From Haloquadratum walsbyi J07HQW1 (GTDB taxonomy: Archaea; Halobacteriota; Halobacteria; Halobacteriales; Haloferacaceae), in assembly GCA_000415965.1 (NCBI GenBank), contig KE356560.1:1799296-1863295 (forward strand): DNA of 64,000 nt, given 5' to 3'. Both the position numbers and the translations under genes were made by a program. A model generated the notes under the pieces. The model had not been told where the DNA came from, did no database searches, and saw only the letters and a list, made by a program, of their open reading frames with translations. The number at the start of each line of letters is the position of its first letter. Position 1 is the first letter of the stretch. Below, in pieces: positions 17,709 to 27,132 of the stretch.

Positions 17709-18113
17709 ATGATGATAAGATTGATGACACCAATTGTGAACTTTCTTGTCCCGTTACAGAATGATGGTGGCGGTATCCTTGGCATAATCGCCCCTTTGGC
17801 TGTCACTATCGTTATTTTCGCTGGATTCTGGAAGACATTCGAGAAGGCAGGTGAACCGGGATGGGCTGCAATTATTCCGATATATAATTTCTATGTATTA
17901 ACAAAGATAAGCGACAACGCGTGGTGGTGGGTAATTCTATTTTTCGTTCCGGTGATCCAGGTTTTTGCCTTGGCAAAGATTAGTATTGATGTAGCTGGCA
18001 AGTTCGGCAAAGGCATCTTATTCGGTCTTGGACTGACGTTTTTATCATTCATTTTCTTTCCGCTTCTTGGGTTTGGAGGCGCCCGATATCAGGACGCTAC
18101 ACAACTCGGCTGA
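17709..18113 (+). CDS. DUF5684-like membrane protein
   Basis: A 134-aa integral membrane protein with helices at about residues 22-40, 74-95 and 100-120. The segment FEKAGEPGWAAIIPIYNFYV, followed by a WWW-rich helix and AKISIDVAGKFGKGILFGLG, is characteristic of the small DUF5684/signal-peptidase-neighbour membrane family found in archaea and bacteria. The short C-terminal tail is YQDATQLG. Function not known. It has its own promoter region and no operon partner. Confidence 0.7.
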   Translation: MMIRLMTPIVNFLVPLQNDGGGILGIIAPLAVTIVIFAGFWKTFEKAGEPGWAAIIPIYNFYVLTKISDNAWWWVILFFVPVIQVFALAKISIDVAGKFGKGILFGLGLTFLSFIFFPLLGFGGARYQDATQLG

Positions 18114-18236
18114 AACTGTATCCGGATAATCGCCGAAGCGACATCTCTCAGACTCGGAGTGAGAAGACATTCAAGAAACAATTGCTGTACTCAGCAACTG
18201 GGCTCTCTGAATAATACTGAATGACGGAGGAGACAG

Positions 18237-18579
18237 ATGAGTGGCTTTGTTGAAATCCTCAAAGAATTACATGCTTGGTCTGTTATCCCCCGAGTGAAGG
18301 CCCTCCTGAAGTCACAGATCCTCCGGGTGACTGAGAAGGCAATCCATCTGGCACACCGAACGGTCTCCCGATACTCCTCACAGCTCTCCACACACCGCTA
18401 TACACTTCCACAGCACGTTTTTCTGCTGTGTCTCACAGTGCGGGAAGAACACGACCTATCGTGGTTTGCTTGATGAACTAATCGAGATGCCACGTATCTG
18501 TCGAACCCTTGGCTTATCTGAACTTTCTCCGGTATCAACGCTCTGTCGGGCTTTCAATCGAGTGAGTATGACCGTGTGA
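18237..18579 (+). pseudogene. Transposase remnant (N-terminal part, frameshifted)
   Basis: It reads VIPRVKALLKSQILRVTEKA, then HVFLLCL, and after a one-base shift near GTGCGGGAAGAAC continues KNTTYRGLLDELIEMPRICR, LGLSELSPVSTLCRAFN to a TGA at 18577. This is the typical N-terminal region of haloarchaeal IS5-group (DDE) transposases. The DDE catalytic part is absent, so it cannot be active. I found no clear terminal inverted repeats. It marks the left edge of a GC-rich decaying region. Confidence 0.6.
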
Positions 18580-18825
18580 CATCTCTGAGTGACTCTTTCA
18601 GCGACGCCCCTGCCGACGTGAGCGAGACAGAACCGACACAGTAGCTGCGGCAGTAGTGCCGTTGGAAGTTTCACAGAGATGTGACAGGGGCACTGATTTT
18701 AGCTGCGTTTCTCCGCCCGAGACACGGAACAGGAAGTATACGGGAGACGACCGATCAGCCGGCATGACAGAGGATGTCTCAGCGGGCGGGTCCAGCCCCG
18801 AGGTTGACTGAGCGACGTCACACTC

Positions 18826-19328
18826 CGACACTTACTCGAATCGGGCGTATACGTGGCTTTCACGGAACGGGATTTATGTCTGGATCGGGGCTTCCGTCGT
18901 AGCAATAGCGCTCGGAGCATTTACTATCCCGCGTTCCCCTCGGTTCATTAGCAGCAATCGGCGGAGGAGTCGATACTCGCTGGCGGAACCGCCATCGTTC
19001 TCCTCTGTACTGTCTTACTACTCGGCTTGGCAGTCGTACTACTCAGTTACGTATACTTAGAGGAATATCGTCGGGGGCGCTCCGCTCGTCGGAAACGGCG
19101 GTACGCGGACGCTCACATATGATGGGATTCGAGCGCTAGAGACGGTCACGGCGGGAACGTTCATCAGCGGACTCTTCACGATGCTCGGACGAGTGGCTTC
19201 AGTGGGTACTGGTCCGACAATACTCTCAGTTACCCGCGATCGGGCTCCCGGTAACAGTGTTAGTACACGCAGCCGGGCGCTTTGTGTTGCTTGTCGTTGA
19301 CACGGGCTCGGAACCCGCCGTCGAGTAA
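18826..19328 (+). pseudogene. Membrane protein remnant with several frameshifts
   Basis: GC-rich DNA whose coding signal jumps between frames: SNRAYTWLSRNGIYVWIG and a hydrophobic helix; then GGTAIVLLCTVLLLGLAVVL with an RRGRSARRKRR loop; then YDGIRALETVTAGTFISG; then DEWLQWVLVRQYSQLPAIG and AAGRFVLLVVDTGSEPAVE with a TAA at 19326-19328. At least three shifts are needed. It looks like one decayed multi-helix membrane protein of about 165 aa, brought in with the higher-GC island. Confidence 0.45.
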
Positions 19329-19354
19329 ACACTCGTGAAATTCCTCGGTCCTGG

Positions 19355-19849
19355 TTAGCTGGTCTCGTTTGTCTGCGCGAGATCCGAGAACGACTCTCCG
19401 ACTCGAAGCGCGATTGGTTCAGTTTCCTCGCTTGAGCCAATAGAGATAGCGACGATTTCCTCTTCAGTACTAGTAATCGAAAATCGCTGACTCAGCCCTG
19501 AAGTTCCTGCTATCACGGTATCCGCGAGCTCCAAATCAACATGATACTCGCCGGTGGTGGTCCATACGTCGGCGTAGGCGACGATATTGCTCTCACCGTC
19601 TGACTCGGTAGAGGGAACGTCGAAGGAAGTATCAAGGACCGTCTCGCCGTCGGGATCTACAACCTCAATCGACCCGCTAACCTCCTGATTCAACTGGTTG
19701 AAGAGGTTGACCTGTTCGAAGATTCGGTTGCCGACCGCGTCAAGGACTGTCGAGCAACCGGCGGTGGACGCTACGGCGGCGCTGGCACCGATTGCGAGGG
19801 CTTGACGACGCGTAACGGAGTCGAATGGCGAGCGTATATGTTGATTCAT
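19355..19849 (-). CDS. Tat-type lipoprotein of unknown function
   Basis: About 164 aa from ATG 19849 (MNQHIRSPFDSVTRRQ). The leader has TRRQALAIGASAAVASTAGC, a twin-arginine signal ending in a lipobox, so the product is exported and lipid-anchored. The mature part begins with STVLDAVGNRIFEQVNLFNQ and looks beta-rich (SGSIEVVDPDGETVLDTSFD, GEYHVDLELAD), reminiscent of an immunoglobulin-like fold. The gene is GC-rich like the remnants on both sides but is itself intact. Confidence 0.65.
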   Translation of the reverse strand: MNQHIRSPFDSVTRRQALAIGASAAVASTAGCSTVLDAVGNRIFEQVNLFNQLNQEVSGSIEVVDPDGETVLDTSFDVPSTESDGESNIVAYADVWTTTGEYHVDLELADTVIAGTSGLSQRFSITSTEEEIVAISIGSSEETEPIALRVGESFSDLAQTNETS

Positions 19850-19969
19850 CGTTAGGAGGCATATTGCCATTGATGTGATTTTGGATTAAATCCGTTTGGA
19901 GTGTCTCTGGCGGTGAAATCGATTGATGGGGTCGAGGAAATGACTGTGATTGCGTCCATCAGCAGGAGC

Positions 19970-20590
19970 TCACGGTTCTCCCGCGTGTTGACCGCGAGTC
20001 CCAAGAGGTGACCACAATGTCTCGAAGCTTGATCGGAGGCGATTGCTGAATGCGTCCGCTGTTTCGGCGTAGATACCGGTGACCGTCAGCCTAGCACGTG
20101 TGGTAAAAAAGGTGTAGGGCAGTTCCGCCATCGCCAAGCCGCCCAAACTCGAACCGTCACCGAGTTGCCGAACACCACAGTTGACAAGCCAGAGGCAGAG
20201 ACTGATTCCGTGACTGTGCTGGAACAGCGACTCACCGTCGTCGCGTACCGTGATTCGCGTCTTATCATTGACCGTCGACGGCATCGTCTCAATTTCGACT
20301 TCCGAGGAGTCATTACCGTGTCTGATGACGTTCCCGACGAGCTCACTTACCACCAACCGAAAGGTAGCTGTATCAGTCGGTGGAGGAGCCTCTGTGGAGT
20401 ACAGTTGAATCGTCGCTTCGTCGTGAGACTCACCGAGGTCGGCGACGACGGACTCCAGTACTGTTCCGACTCTGCGACTTTCGGTTGTTCGTCGTCCTGA
20501 AGCATCTGACTGACGGCACGCGCCTTAGCTCAGTTCTGAGAGACTGTTCGCAATATCGTGACTGCTTTCGGCGTATTCTCGGATGACCTT
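19970..20590 (-). pseudogene. Histidine kinase remnant (dimerisation and ATPase parts)
   Basis: The frame to 19970 contains an ATPase N-box (LVVSELVGNVIRHGN) and ITVRDDGES, followed by a degraded G2 region. In-frame sequence upstream (VGTVLESVVADLGE, ATIQLYSTEAPPP) belongs to the same protein, and another frame further up reads YAESSHDIANSLSELS and KARAVSQMLQDD, the dimerisation region. A TAA and at least one shift separate them, and no sensor domain is left. The C-terminal residues after about 20130 are frame noise. Confidence 0.5.
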
Positions 20591-21016
20591 GTCTCATACA
20601 CGGTGGGTACAGAAACCGCAAAACAGGGTATGATCACTCCACCTGAAGATTCAACGCCCGTAGCCTTACACGGGACCGTTGACGACTTCGCACATGATCT
20701 TGAGTTTATATGGTAAATGAACGGACAGGAGAGTTCTGTCTTCACGACGCTTTCTGGTCTCAGATAGATAATAGTGAACGCAGGAAACTATCGCAGAAAC
20801 TTGATTTTACATGCTGATACATCCGGTGAAACGACGTGGTGCCCGGTAATCATAGCGCCCGTGCTGACCGATCTAATCTAATCTGATCGAATCGGAAACA
20901 ATTCTATATGAGATACGCGCTCTGCATCTAGGGTATCTCTAAGAATATATCGCTGACTGAGGATTTCAACAAAGTCAAATGAGTGCGTGGTTGAATCCGA
21001 TAGGGACTATTCGTTA
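20591..21016. other. Intergenic stretch without a supported gene
   Basis: Probably the 5' debris of the kinase remnant at its left edge and plain AT-rich sequence beyond. Nothing else can be supported. Confidence 0.3.
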
Positions 21017-21370
21017 TCATCCACATGCTCGCTCGATTTCTCGGTGTGAGTCTGGGTCTGATCTTGAGTTGAGAGACGCAGTATCATCATTCGTTTCAGC
21101 GTCTGTGTATTGATCATCGTGGTTGTGGTTGCTCTCTCGTTCACGAACGGTCGCAATCCGCTGTTGTGCGTCAGCCACCGCATCAAGGACGGCAAATATC
21201 CGATAAAATCCATAGACGCCCAGCGTTAACATGAGCATCAAAAGCCCACCCAGTAGAAGTTGCGCAGTAACGATGAGTGAGTACACGAGAATGAATAGAC
21301 TGATTCCTCCAAGAATGATTCCTGGCTTTGTTCGAAGGGCCTCTGAGGGCGAAAGCGGGTCATGGACCAT
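21017..21370 (-). CDS. Small membrane protein with a long polar tail
   Basis: About 117 aa from ATG 21370 (MVHDPLSPSEALRTKPG). Two hydrophobic helices, IILGGISLFILVYSLIVTA and LLLGGLLMLMLTLGVYGFY, form a hairpin. The last ~50 residues are hydrophilic and acidic (DAETNDDTASLNSRSDPDS). Cytoplasmic-membrane protein of unknown function, standing alone. Confidence 0.55.
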   Translation of the reverse strand: MVHDPLSPSEALRTKPGIILGGISLFILVYSLIVTAQLLLGGLLMLMLTLGVYGFYRIFAVLDAVADAQQRIATVRERESNHNHDDQYTDAETNDDTASLNSRSDPDSHREIERACG

Positions 21371-21520
21371 GTGCAATCCTCAGATTGAATTCTAAAAAGT
21401 GACTCGAAGCATCCGGGCGATCACCGACGTTATGAGAGCACCACTGTTGCACCTCACGGTCACGTGATGACTGCTGTGACCGTGACAGATGTCAATACCA
21501 ACAGAACTGTGAACTGCCTT

Positions 21521-21647
21521 CTCACCAGTCGGTGAAAATATGACCACTGTGTCTATCCGAACCCACATTGAGTTCACCTGGAGCGCCCGGTTACGCGTTC
21601 CGCTGCAACTTCGGATACAGAAATCACAGTCCCAACAATTGTTAAAC
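21521..21647 (-). repeat. Dispersed nested-palindrome element, copy 5
   Basis: Read on the minus strand it starts AACAATTGTTGGGACTGTGA and contains TATCCGAAGTTGCAGCGG, the inner hairpin and GGTTCGGATAGACACAGTGG, ending TTTTCACCGACTGGTGAG. It is very close to copies 2 and 4. Confidence 0.75.
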
Positions 21648-21859
21648 GAACGCTCAGAGACGCTCGCCTCGCTCATCTGTCAAAACAGCTGTGTCTTGAT
21701 TGATGCGTTCGCCGTGCATAACAACAGCTATTCTTCCAACTTTTTTCTGTATCAAATGAATCCCGAGGGATACCTGTGGAGAGAGACTCCTTTGATCCGT
21801 GTATCACACAGTGTGGTTCCATAACGACCTTTTATATGGCGTAAGTATCAGCGAGTGTA

Positions 21860-23596
21860 GTGACTGTCTCGTGGCTCGCAGTCGGAGCACTTGCTTCCGG
21901 CATCGCATCGGTCATTTTCCTCCGATATCTCTGGGAGTACCGCTCAAAGCCAGGCGCGCGCTTTTTCATTGTGACCATCGCATGTGAGGCGCTCTGGTCG
22001 TTCTCATATGGCACCGCTTTGCTCGTATTTGACCCACTCATTCGAGAAATCCTGGAGATTCCAGTCTGGGTTGGTGTGAACTTCATCGGGGTGTCGTTTC
22101 TCGCTTTCGCATTAGAGTACACCGGTCGTGGATCCCTCGTCCGGTCGCGGTGGATGGCTGCGGTTGTTGCGCTTCAGACTATTCACACCGGAATCATCGT
22201 GACGAATCCGATACATGGAATCGCTTGGAGTGAGTACTCAATTGAGCCGCTATTTGGCGCCGCGACAGTTACATACACACATGGACCGTGGCTGTTCGTG
22301 AACGTTACCGGCGTGGTCATCATGATTGCTGCCGCATCGTTTGTGCTGTTCGATACGTTCTTTAGCTATGGTCCTCTGTATCGCACTCAAGCCGCAGCAG
22401 TTGCGATATCACCTGTTCTTCCTGGCGTAGCTTTTCTCCTCTGGCTGTTCCAAATCGGGGGATTCTGGCGGGTGAATCTGACCCCGCTTACCTTTCCGAT
22501 TCATCTCGCCTTCGATGTATATGCCTTCTTTTCCCGAGAGATGTTCGAGATAACCCCTGCCACGCGACGTGCCGGCGAACGCGCCGCGATAGACGACCTT
22601 GGGACAGCAGTACTAATTATTGATGAAGATGCACGGCTCGTCGATCTCAACGCCGAAGCCCAGCGGATTCTTGAGATTGCGGATAAGCCAACCCTCGGTC
22701 ACCCTCTGAGTGAATATCTGAACGGCATCGATCCGTCTGAGACTGAGACTGAGACTGAGACGGGGATTGAGATTGGGACTGACGAGGTGTTGTCAGTCAC
22801 TGTTGAAGGCAAAACCCGGCAGTACACGGTCACGACATCACCGATTGAGGACGCTGGCGGAACACATGTCGGTCATACAGTCGTCCTGCAGGATATTACC
22901 GCCGAGCGCCGGCGCGAGCAGCGTCTTGCTGTGCTCAATCGAGTGCTCCGACATAATCTCAGAAATGACTTGGGGGTCGTCAAAGGATACGTTGAGCTTG
23001 CAGCGGACCGCACAGACGACGACAGCGTCTCAAAACCATTAACAACAGCAGCGACGACGACGGCAGATCTCATGACTCTTGGAGAAAAGGCACAGGACAT
23101 TGAGCAGATGTTTGGGTCTGCAGGGCGCTCTCCCAAACCGGTGGATGTTCCGGAATTACTCGCCGAAATTACAGCCGAGTGTGACAGCGATGGAACAATC
23201 CGGGTCGATGTCCCCGATGGTTTGCAGGTCCGCGCGGATCCAACAATCCTTATCCAGGTATTCCGGAGTCTGATTGAAAACAGTCTTGAACATGCCGGGA
23301 CCGCTCCGCGAGTTGAAATCGAGTGTACGGATGTCGAGAACAGTCGCGCGACTTTCGAAATTAGAGACGACGGACCGGGAATCCCCGATCATGAGCGTGA
23401 GGTATTAATCTCTGGTGAGGAAACACCCCTGCAACATGGCAGCGGTATCGGTCTTTGGATTGCCAAGTGGGGCGTGACCTCGATTGGTGGAACCCTCCGA
23501 TTCAAACCCGATAATGATGGGGCGACCGCTGTGATTACGATTCCGTATAAGCCGGATTTGAACGCACAAATCCCGGAATTGCGTGATGCTGGCTGA
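21860..23596 (+). CDS. 7TM-sensor/PAS histidine kinase
   Basis: A 578-aa membrane sensor kinase. Residues ~1-225 form about seven hydrophobic helices like the histidine kinase N-terminal 7TM domain of haloarchaea. A PAS-like domain follows (DDLGTAVLIIDEDARLVDLN). Then comes the dimerisation/phosphoacceptor helix LNRVLRHNLRNDLGVV with His in the RHNLRND box, and an ATPase domain with an N box (FRSLIENSLEHAG), G1 (IRDDGPGIPD) and G2 (GSGIGLWIAKWG). The PAS domain contains an ETETETE run encoded by a GAGACT hexamer tract (22738-22760). GTG 21860 is the only possible start after an in-frame TAA. No response regulator is adjacent. Confidence 0.85.
   Translation: MTVSWLAVGALASGIASVIFLRYLWEYRSKPGARFFIVTIACEALWSFSYGTALLVFDPLIREILEIPVWVGVNFIGVSFLAFALEYTGRGSLVRSRWMAAVVALQTIHTGIIVTNPIHGIAWSEYSIEPLFGAATVTYTHGPWLFVNVTGVVIMIAAASFVLFDTFFSYGPLYRTQAAAVAISPVLPGVAFLLWLFQIGGFWRVNLTPLTFPIHLAFDVYAFFSREMFEITPATRRAGERAAIDDLGTAVLIIDEDARLVDLNAEAQRILEIADKPTLGHPLSEYLNGIDPSETETETETGIEIGTDEVLSVTVEGKTRQYTVTTSPIEDAGGTHVGHTVVLQDITAERRREQRLAVLNRVLRHNLRNDLGVVKGYVELAADRTDDDSVSKPLTTAATTTADLMTLGEKAQDIEQMFGSAGRSPKPVDVPELLAEITAECDSDGTIRVDVPDGLQVRADPTILIQVFRSLIENSLEHAGTAPRVEIECTDVENSRATFEIRDDGPGIPDHEREVLISGEETPLQHGSGIGLWIAKWGVTSIGGTLRFKPDNDGATAVITIPYKPDLNAQIPELRDAG
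22738..22760. repeat. In-frame GAGACT tract coding Glu-Thr repeats
   Basis: Three to four units inside the histidine kinase gene, encoding ETETETE in the PAS region. Unit changes would be in frame. Confidence 0.8.
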
Positions 23597-23645
23597 TGCA
23601 TCCCAGTCCTCGTCACGCCTTACTTGCGACGTGAGGTGTTCACTC

Positions 23646-23870
23646 TCACTCGGCAATCCTGAGACGACTGGAATCGAATCGCGTGTTATTCTTAGCATCT
23701 TCAGTCAGTTCAACCGTCCAGCTATGCGCTCTGGAGGTGTCTGACTGACAGGGACAACTCCAAATATAATGATACTGTCTTGTATTGATTCGCATCAATC
23801 GAAACCAAATCAAAAGAGCAGCCGTCATCATCGTTACGCTCATTAAGCAACTCACAACTGACAGCCTCAA
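23646..23870 (-). CDS. Doubtful small gene downstream of the kinase
   Basis: Two overlapping frames are open here: 74 aa from 23870 (a hydrophobic start MSVTMMTAALLIWFRLMRIN) and 53 aa from 23883 to 23722 (MSHLFEAVSCELLNERN). Neither is recognised and they cannot both be typical genes. One is probably real, given the clean start codons, but I cannot choose firmly. Confidence 0.25.
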   Translation of the reverse strand: MRLSVVSCLMSVTMMTAALLIWFRLMRINTRQYHYIWSCPCQSDTSRAHSWTVELTEDAKNNTRFDSSRLRIAE

Positions 23871-24079
23871 AGAGATGACTCATGATGTCTCTGGCAGTAA
23901 TCTAAACTCCCAGGACAACAGCGGAAATTAACCCAGAGAATATCCACACATGTCTCTGTTTCTGGTTCTACCTCTATGTGTGCTATATCGTTGAATAATG
24001 AATGAGTGTTACTCTCTTTTCACCTCTACGTATATCTCTCCCGACTCGGTTGCATTTCGGCTGAAGAATTCGGATGATA

Positions 24080-24304
24080 TCAACGAGAGCGAGAGTGCGA
24101 GTGAGTGACGGTGTAGTGTTCGATGAGCGATTTCAATGCTGATGGGAGAATAAGAGATGCAATCACGGATACAACGACTGCTATCACTTGATCAATCCAA
24201 AATAAGTCAGCAAGGACAACAAAACAAAGCAACTCTGCCCCAAGATGCACAACAGCAATTGTCCATCGAACGGTGGGACTCTCAAGTAAATGGAGAAGGC
24301 TCAT
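24080..24304 (-). CDS. Small membrane protein
   Basis: A 74-aa protein with a leader MSLLHLLESPTVRW, two hydrophobic helices (IAVVHLGAELLCFVVLADLF and VIAVVVSVIASLILPSAL) and a His/Ser-rich tail (HYTVTHSHSRSR). Small integral membrane protein of unknown role, with no neighbour on the same strand nearby. Confidence 0.45.
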   Translation of the reverse strand: MSLLHLLESPTVRWTIAVVHLGAELLCFVVLADLFWIDQVIAVVVSVIASLILPSALKSLIEHYTVTHSHSRSR

Positions 24305-24653
24305 TTTATGGGATGGGTTTAATCGGTACTACATGTGTATAAAACGCAAGTCGCTCAATCGAGTGGCAAGATTGCAGACAGTCGGTTCCTCTGTATGTGA
24401 ATGCAACAAACATATTATTTTATGATAAAAGAATAATTATCTGATATTTTCAGGAGAGAGTCACTGAAATGTTGATAGTAAAATCTCTGTCTCCCATCCT
24501 CGCCCTCCTGCGCTCCTCGCTTTGCTGCGTTGTTCGTCAAGGATGAGGGATGAGCGCCGACAGACTGCCAAACATGAGGGAATCGGAGGTGGGTATTGAG
24601 ACGAATGTCTGCGACCCCGCTCGCGCTTCAGTGCTGTGAGTCGTCTTGGAGTC

Positions 24654-24702
24654 ACATCAACATCGACATTGACATCGATATCAACGTCAATATCAATATC
24701 AC
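24654..24702. repeat. Hexanucleotide-like tract (ATCRAY units)
   Basis: About eight imperfect units (ATCAAC, ATCGAC, ATTGAC, ATCGAT, ATCAAC, GTCAAT, ATCAAT). It would encode alternating Ile/Asp/Asn runs on one strand, but no convincing gene surrounds it. Confidence 0.7.
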
Positions 24703-24766
24703 GGTCCCGAGACACTCGCCTTGTGTTCTCTGTAGAACTACTCACAGTCACCACAGTGTAGTCGCA

Positions 24767-24790
24767 ACGAATACGAATACGAATACGAAC
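24767..24790. repeat. (ACGAAT)n hexanucleotide tract
   Basis: Four units, ACGAATACGAATACGAAT plus ACGAAC, in non-coding DNA 130 bp before the PiT transporter gene. Confidence 0.8.
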
Positions 24791-24884
24791 GATAAAACCA
24801 ATATTGTCAGTATTGCTGTCTGAGTGAGATGATATCTCTGTTAATATGGAGCGGGGTTTGACGGAGTGGAGGCGGTGTCAGAAG

Positions 24885-24891
24885 TTATAAA
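24885..24891 (+). promoter_or_regulatory. TATA box of the PiT transporter gene
   Basis: TTATAAA lies 31-37 bp ahead of the ATG at 24922. This spacing fits a leaderless or very short-leader transcript, the usual haloarchaeal arrangement. Confidence 0.45.
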
Positions 24892-24921
24892 CCGGAGTCA
24901 AATAACATTTATTCAGTTACG

Positions 24922-26166
24922 ATGGTGGTATTACTAGCTGTCGTCGGTATCATTGTCGCCATATTTGTTGGGTTCAATATCGGTGGATCATCTACAGGCG
25001 TTGCATTTGGTCCTGCAGTCGGTTCACGTCTTGTTCGAAAGACAACTGCGGGGGCATTGTTCGTCGGATTTGCATTTCTCGGGGCGTGGACTGTCGGTCG
25101 GAATGTTATCACAACGATGAGTAGCAGTATAGTGCCAGCAATCCAGTTCACGCCTATTGCCAGTGTTGTCGTTCTGTTTTTCACCGGCGCGTCGCTGTTA
25201 ATATCGAATCTCTACGGCGTCCCAGCGTCGACCTCAATGACTGCCGTGGGTGCCATCATCGGATTAGGGCTCGCAAGCAGTACGCTCAATCGATCATTAA
25301 TGTTTGTCATCCTCTCAGCGTGGATTGTCTCCCCGCTGGTGTGTCTGATAATTGGGGTCGTTATCGGTCGCTATATGTACCCCTATGCCGATCGTTACGT
25401 TGCGTTCACGACATTCGATCTCCATTTTATCCAACTTGATCGATCGAGCACGATTCCACGGTTGTCGATCAATCCAAACGCATCACCGCAGGATATCGTT
25501 GGATCATTTCTGGTAGTTCTTATTGGCTGTTATATGGCGTTTTCTGCTGGGGCGTCGAACGCTGCAAACGCAGTTGCTCCACTTGTTGGTTCGGGTGGCT
25601 CGCTCACCGTTAATCAGGGTGTCCTGCTCGCAGTGGGAGCCTTTGGGTTGGGAGGTCTCACTATCGCGCGCCGGACGCTTGAGATGGTTGGGGACGATAT
25701 CACGGAACTCCCGATTCTCGCGTCACTGATTGTTTCCGTGATTGGTGGGACGGTCATCACCATTCTGTCATCGTTTGGAATTCCAGCGAGTCTCGCCGTG
25801 AGCACGACATCAACAATCATCGGGCTCGGATGGGGACGAGCAAGTCGGGTGGCGACGCTGGCAGAGTTAGCAACGCCATCCCCTGACCGTCCAGATGTCG
25901 CAGTCTCGACTGGGGCGTTAGCCACCTCACGCGCCGAGGATACTCCGTCCGGACCGACCATTGGGGATGTTGCCAGTGGAGAGGAACCAACTGAAAAACC
26001 AGATGAAACCCCGGATGTCCCAGATATTGGTACCGAGGGACCGGCAGATATCGATGAGCAAAGCCTGTTTAATCCGGCTGCGGCTAAACGTATCGTGACA
26101 ATGTGGCTACTGACCCCATCGCTTGCAATTATCGGCTCATACCCAGTGTTCGCATTCCTGATTTGA
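24922..26166 (+). CDS. PiT-family inorganic phosphate transporter
   Basis: A 414-aa polytopic membrane protein with the duplicated PiT halves. The first half starts with VGFNIGGSSTGVAFGPAVGS, where other members have G-A-N-D-x-A-N, and has YGVPASTSMTAVGAIIG. The second has AFSAGASNAANAVAPLVGSG and GIPASLAVSTTSTIIGLG. A long Pro/Glu/Asp-rich loop (residues ~320-380) is inserted before the last helix. Family members take up phosphate with H+ or Na+. The first signature is degenerate (N-I-G-G instead of N-D-V-A), which is odd but does occur in haloarchaeal PiT proteins to my knowledge. No PhoU-like gene is next to it. Confidence 0.85.
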   Translation: MVVLLAVVGIIVAIFVGFNIGGSSTGVAFGPAVGSRLVRKTTAGALFVGFAFLGAWTVGRNVITTMSSSIVPAIQFTPIASVVVLFFTGASLLISNLYGVPASTSMTAVGAIIGLGLASSTLNRSLMFVILSAWIVSPLVCLIIGVVIGRYMYPYADRYVAFTTFDLHFIQLDRSSTIPRLSINPNASPQDIVGSFLVVLIGCYMAFSAGASNAANAVAPLVGSGGSLTVNQGVLLAVGAFGLGGLTIARRTLEMVGDDITELPILASLIVSVIGGTVITILSSFGIPASLAVSTTSTIIGLGWGRASRVATLAELATPSPDRPDVAVSTGALATSRAEDTPSGPTIGDVASGEEPTEKPDETPDVPDIGTEGPADIDEQSLFNPAAAKRIVTMWLLTPSLAIIGSYPVFAFLI

Positions 26167-26348
26167 GCCTCTGGAGGTCTGGCGTCCTGTGAATATCGAG
26201 ATACTGCCGACCCTACTTATCCCGAGATACTTTCGATGTATCATCAAAACGTATCCATTACACTGAAAGGTGGTTTTCATTGCGCAAACTACATGATGCT
26301 ATTATCATGACCCCGATGATCAGCGCAAGCGCAGGACACACCTAAACA

Positions 26349-26377
26349 TGAGACTGAGACTGAGACCGAGACTATGA
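26349..26377. repeat. (GAGACT)n-type hexanucleotide tract
   Basis: Four imperfect units (GAGACTGAGACTGAGACC, GAGACT) in the non-coding region after the PiT gene, in the same phase as the tracts at 9392 and 22738. Confidence 0.8.
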
Positions 26378-26994
26378 GAATCAACCAGCATCTCAGTGAC
26401 ACTGACAGTGACAGCCAACCGTAGGAGTCGGTGATTGTCCACCTATGATCAAATTCCACCGCTCAAACTGCTTTGAACGCTACTTATCAGGAAACATATA
26501 AATACGAATACTTGCGCAACCGAGAAGATCACTATTGTGAATCGAGGATCTCCGTCACATCTTCAGGGCATCTTCCATACTCAGATTTCTCACAGACAAT
26601 AGGAACTCGTGTGATATCTCGTATTATGTCTGTATAGAGTTTCATTATCATCTTCATTTGAGTTTCCTATTCAATAATACGCATTAGACTCATCCGAGTT
26701 ATTATCCCGGGGGTCTGTACCACAATGAGGTCTGCGGCAGCATTATTATTCCCACGTATACATGCATACTCATTTCATCAAGAATAAGATTATTTTTCCA
26801 GCCGATACGGAGACTCGACCCGACTTAATATTCTCACACCCCTGAAGAATTGGATTCCTAACCGCCGTTGGATATGATAATTGATGATGTGAGTTGCGCT
26901 CAAGCGATACAGCACCAGTTTTGAACTGGCTCTCATCATTGCGATATACAACCTAATATGGGAGTGATAGCCTGATCGGAGGGATCAACAATGG

Positions 26995-27132
26995 GTGAAG
27001 ATACGGATTGAATCTTTTATTCTGCCGGGTGGAGTTCTCTCTTGCTTACTCTTCGCCCTGCTCGTCGCGGAACGAATCCTTGTTGTCCTGATAGATACAC
27101 AATCCACTCTTGAGATAGGTGGAACGTTATAA
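26995..27132 (+). CDS. Possible 45-aa membrane peptide
   Basis: A GTG-led frame encoding KIRIESFILPGGVLSCLLFA and a second hydrophobic stretch (RILVVLIDTQ), ending TAA at 27130. It could be a fragment of a small membrane protein like the one at 6690, because the upstream context GATCGGAGGGATCAACA also resembles that remnant. Weak. Confidence 0.25.
   Translation: MKIRIESFILPGGVLSCLLFALLVAERILVVLIDTQSTLEIGGTL

Noticed and set aside
24461-24823. Two overlapping frames on opposite strands with Ile/Asp repeats
   Set aside because: Their openness comes from the hexamer tracts at 24654 and 24767; no other sign of coding.
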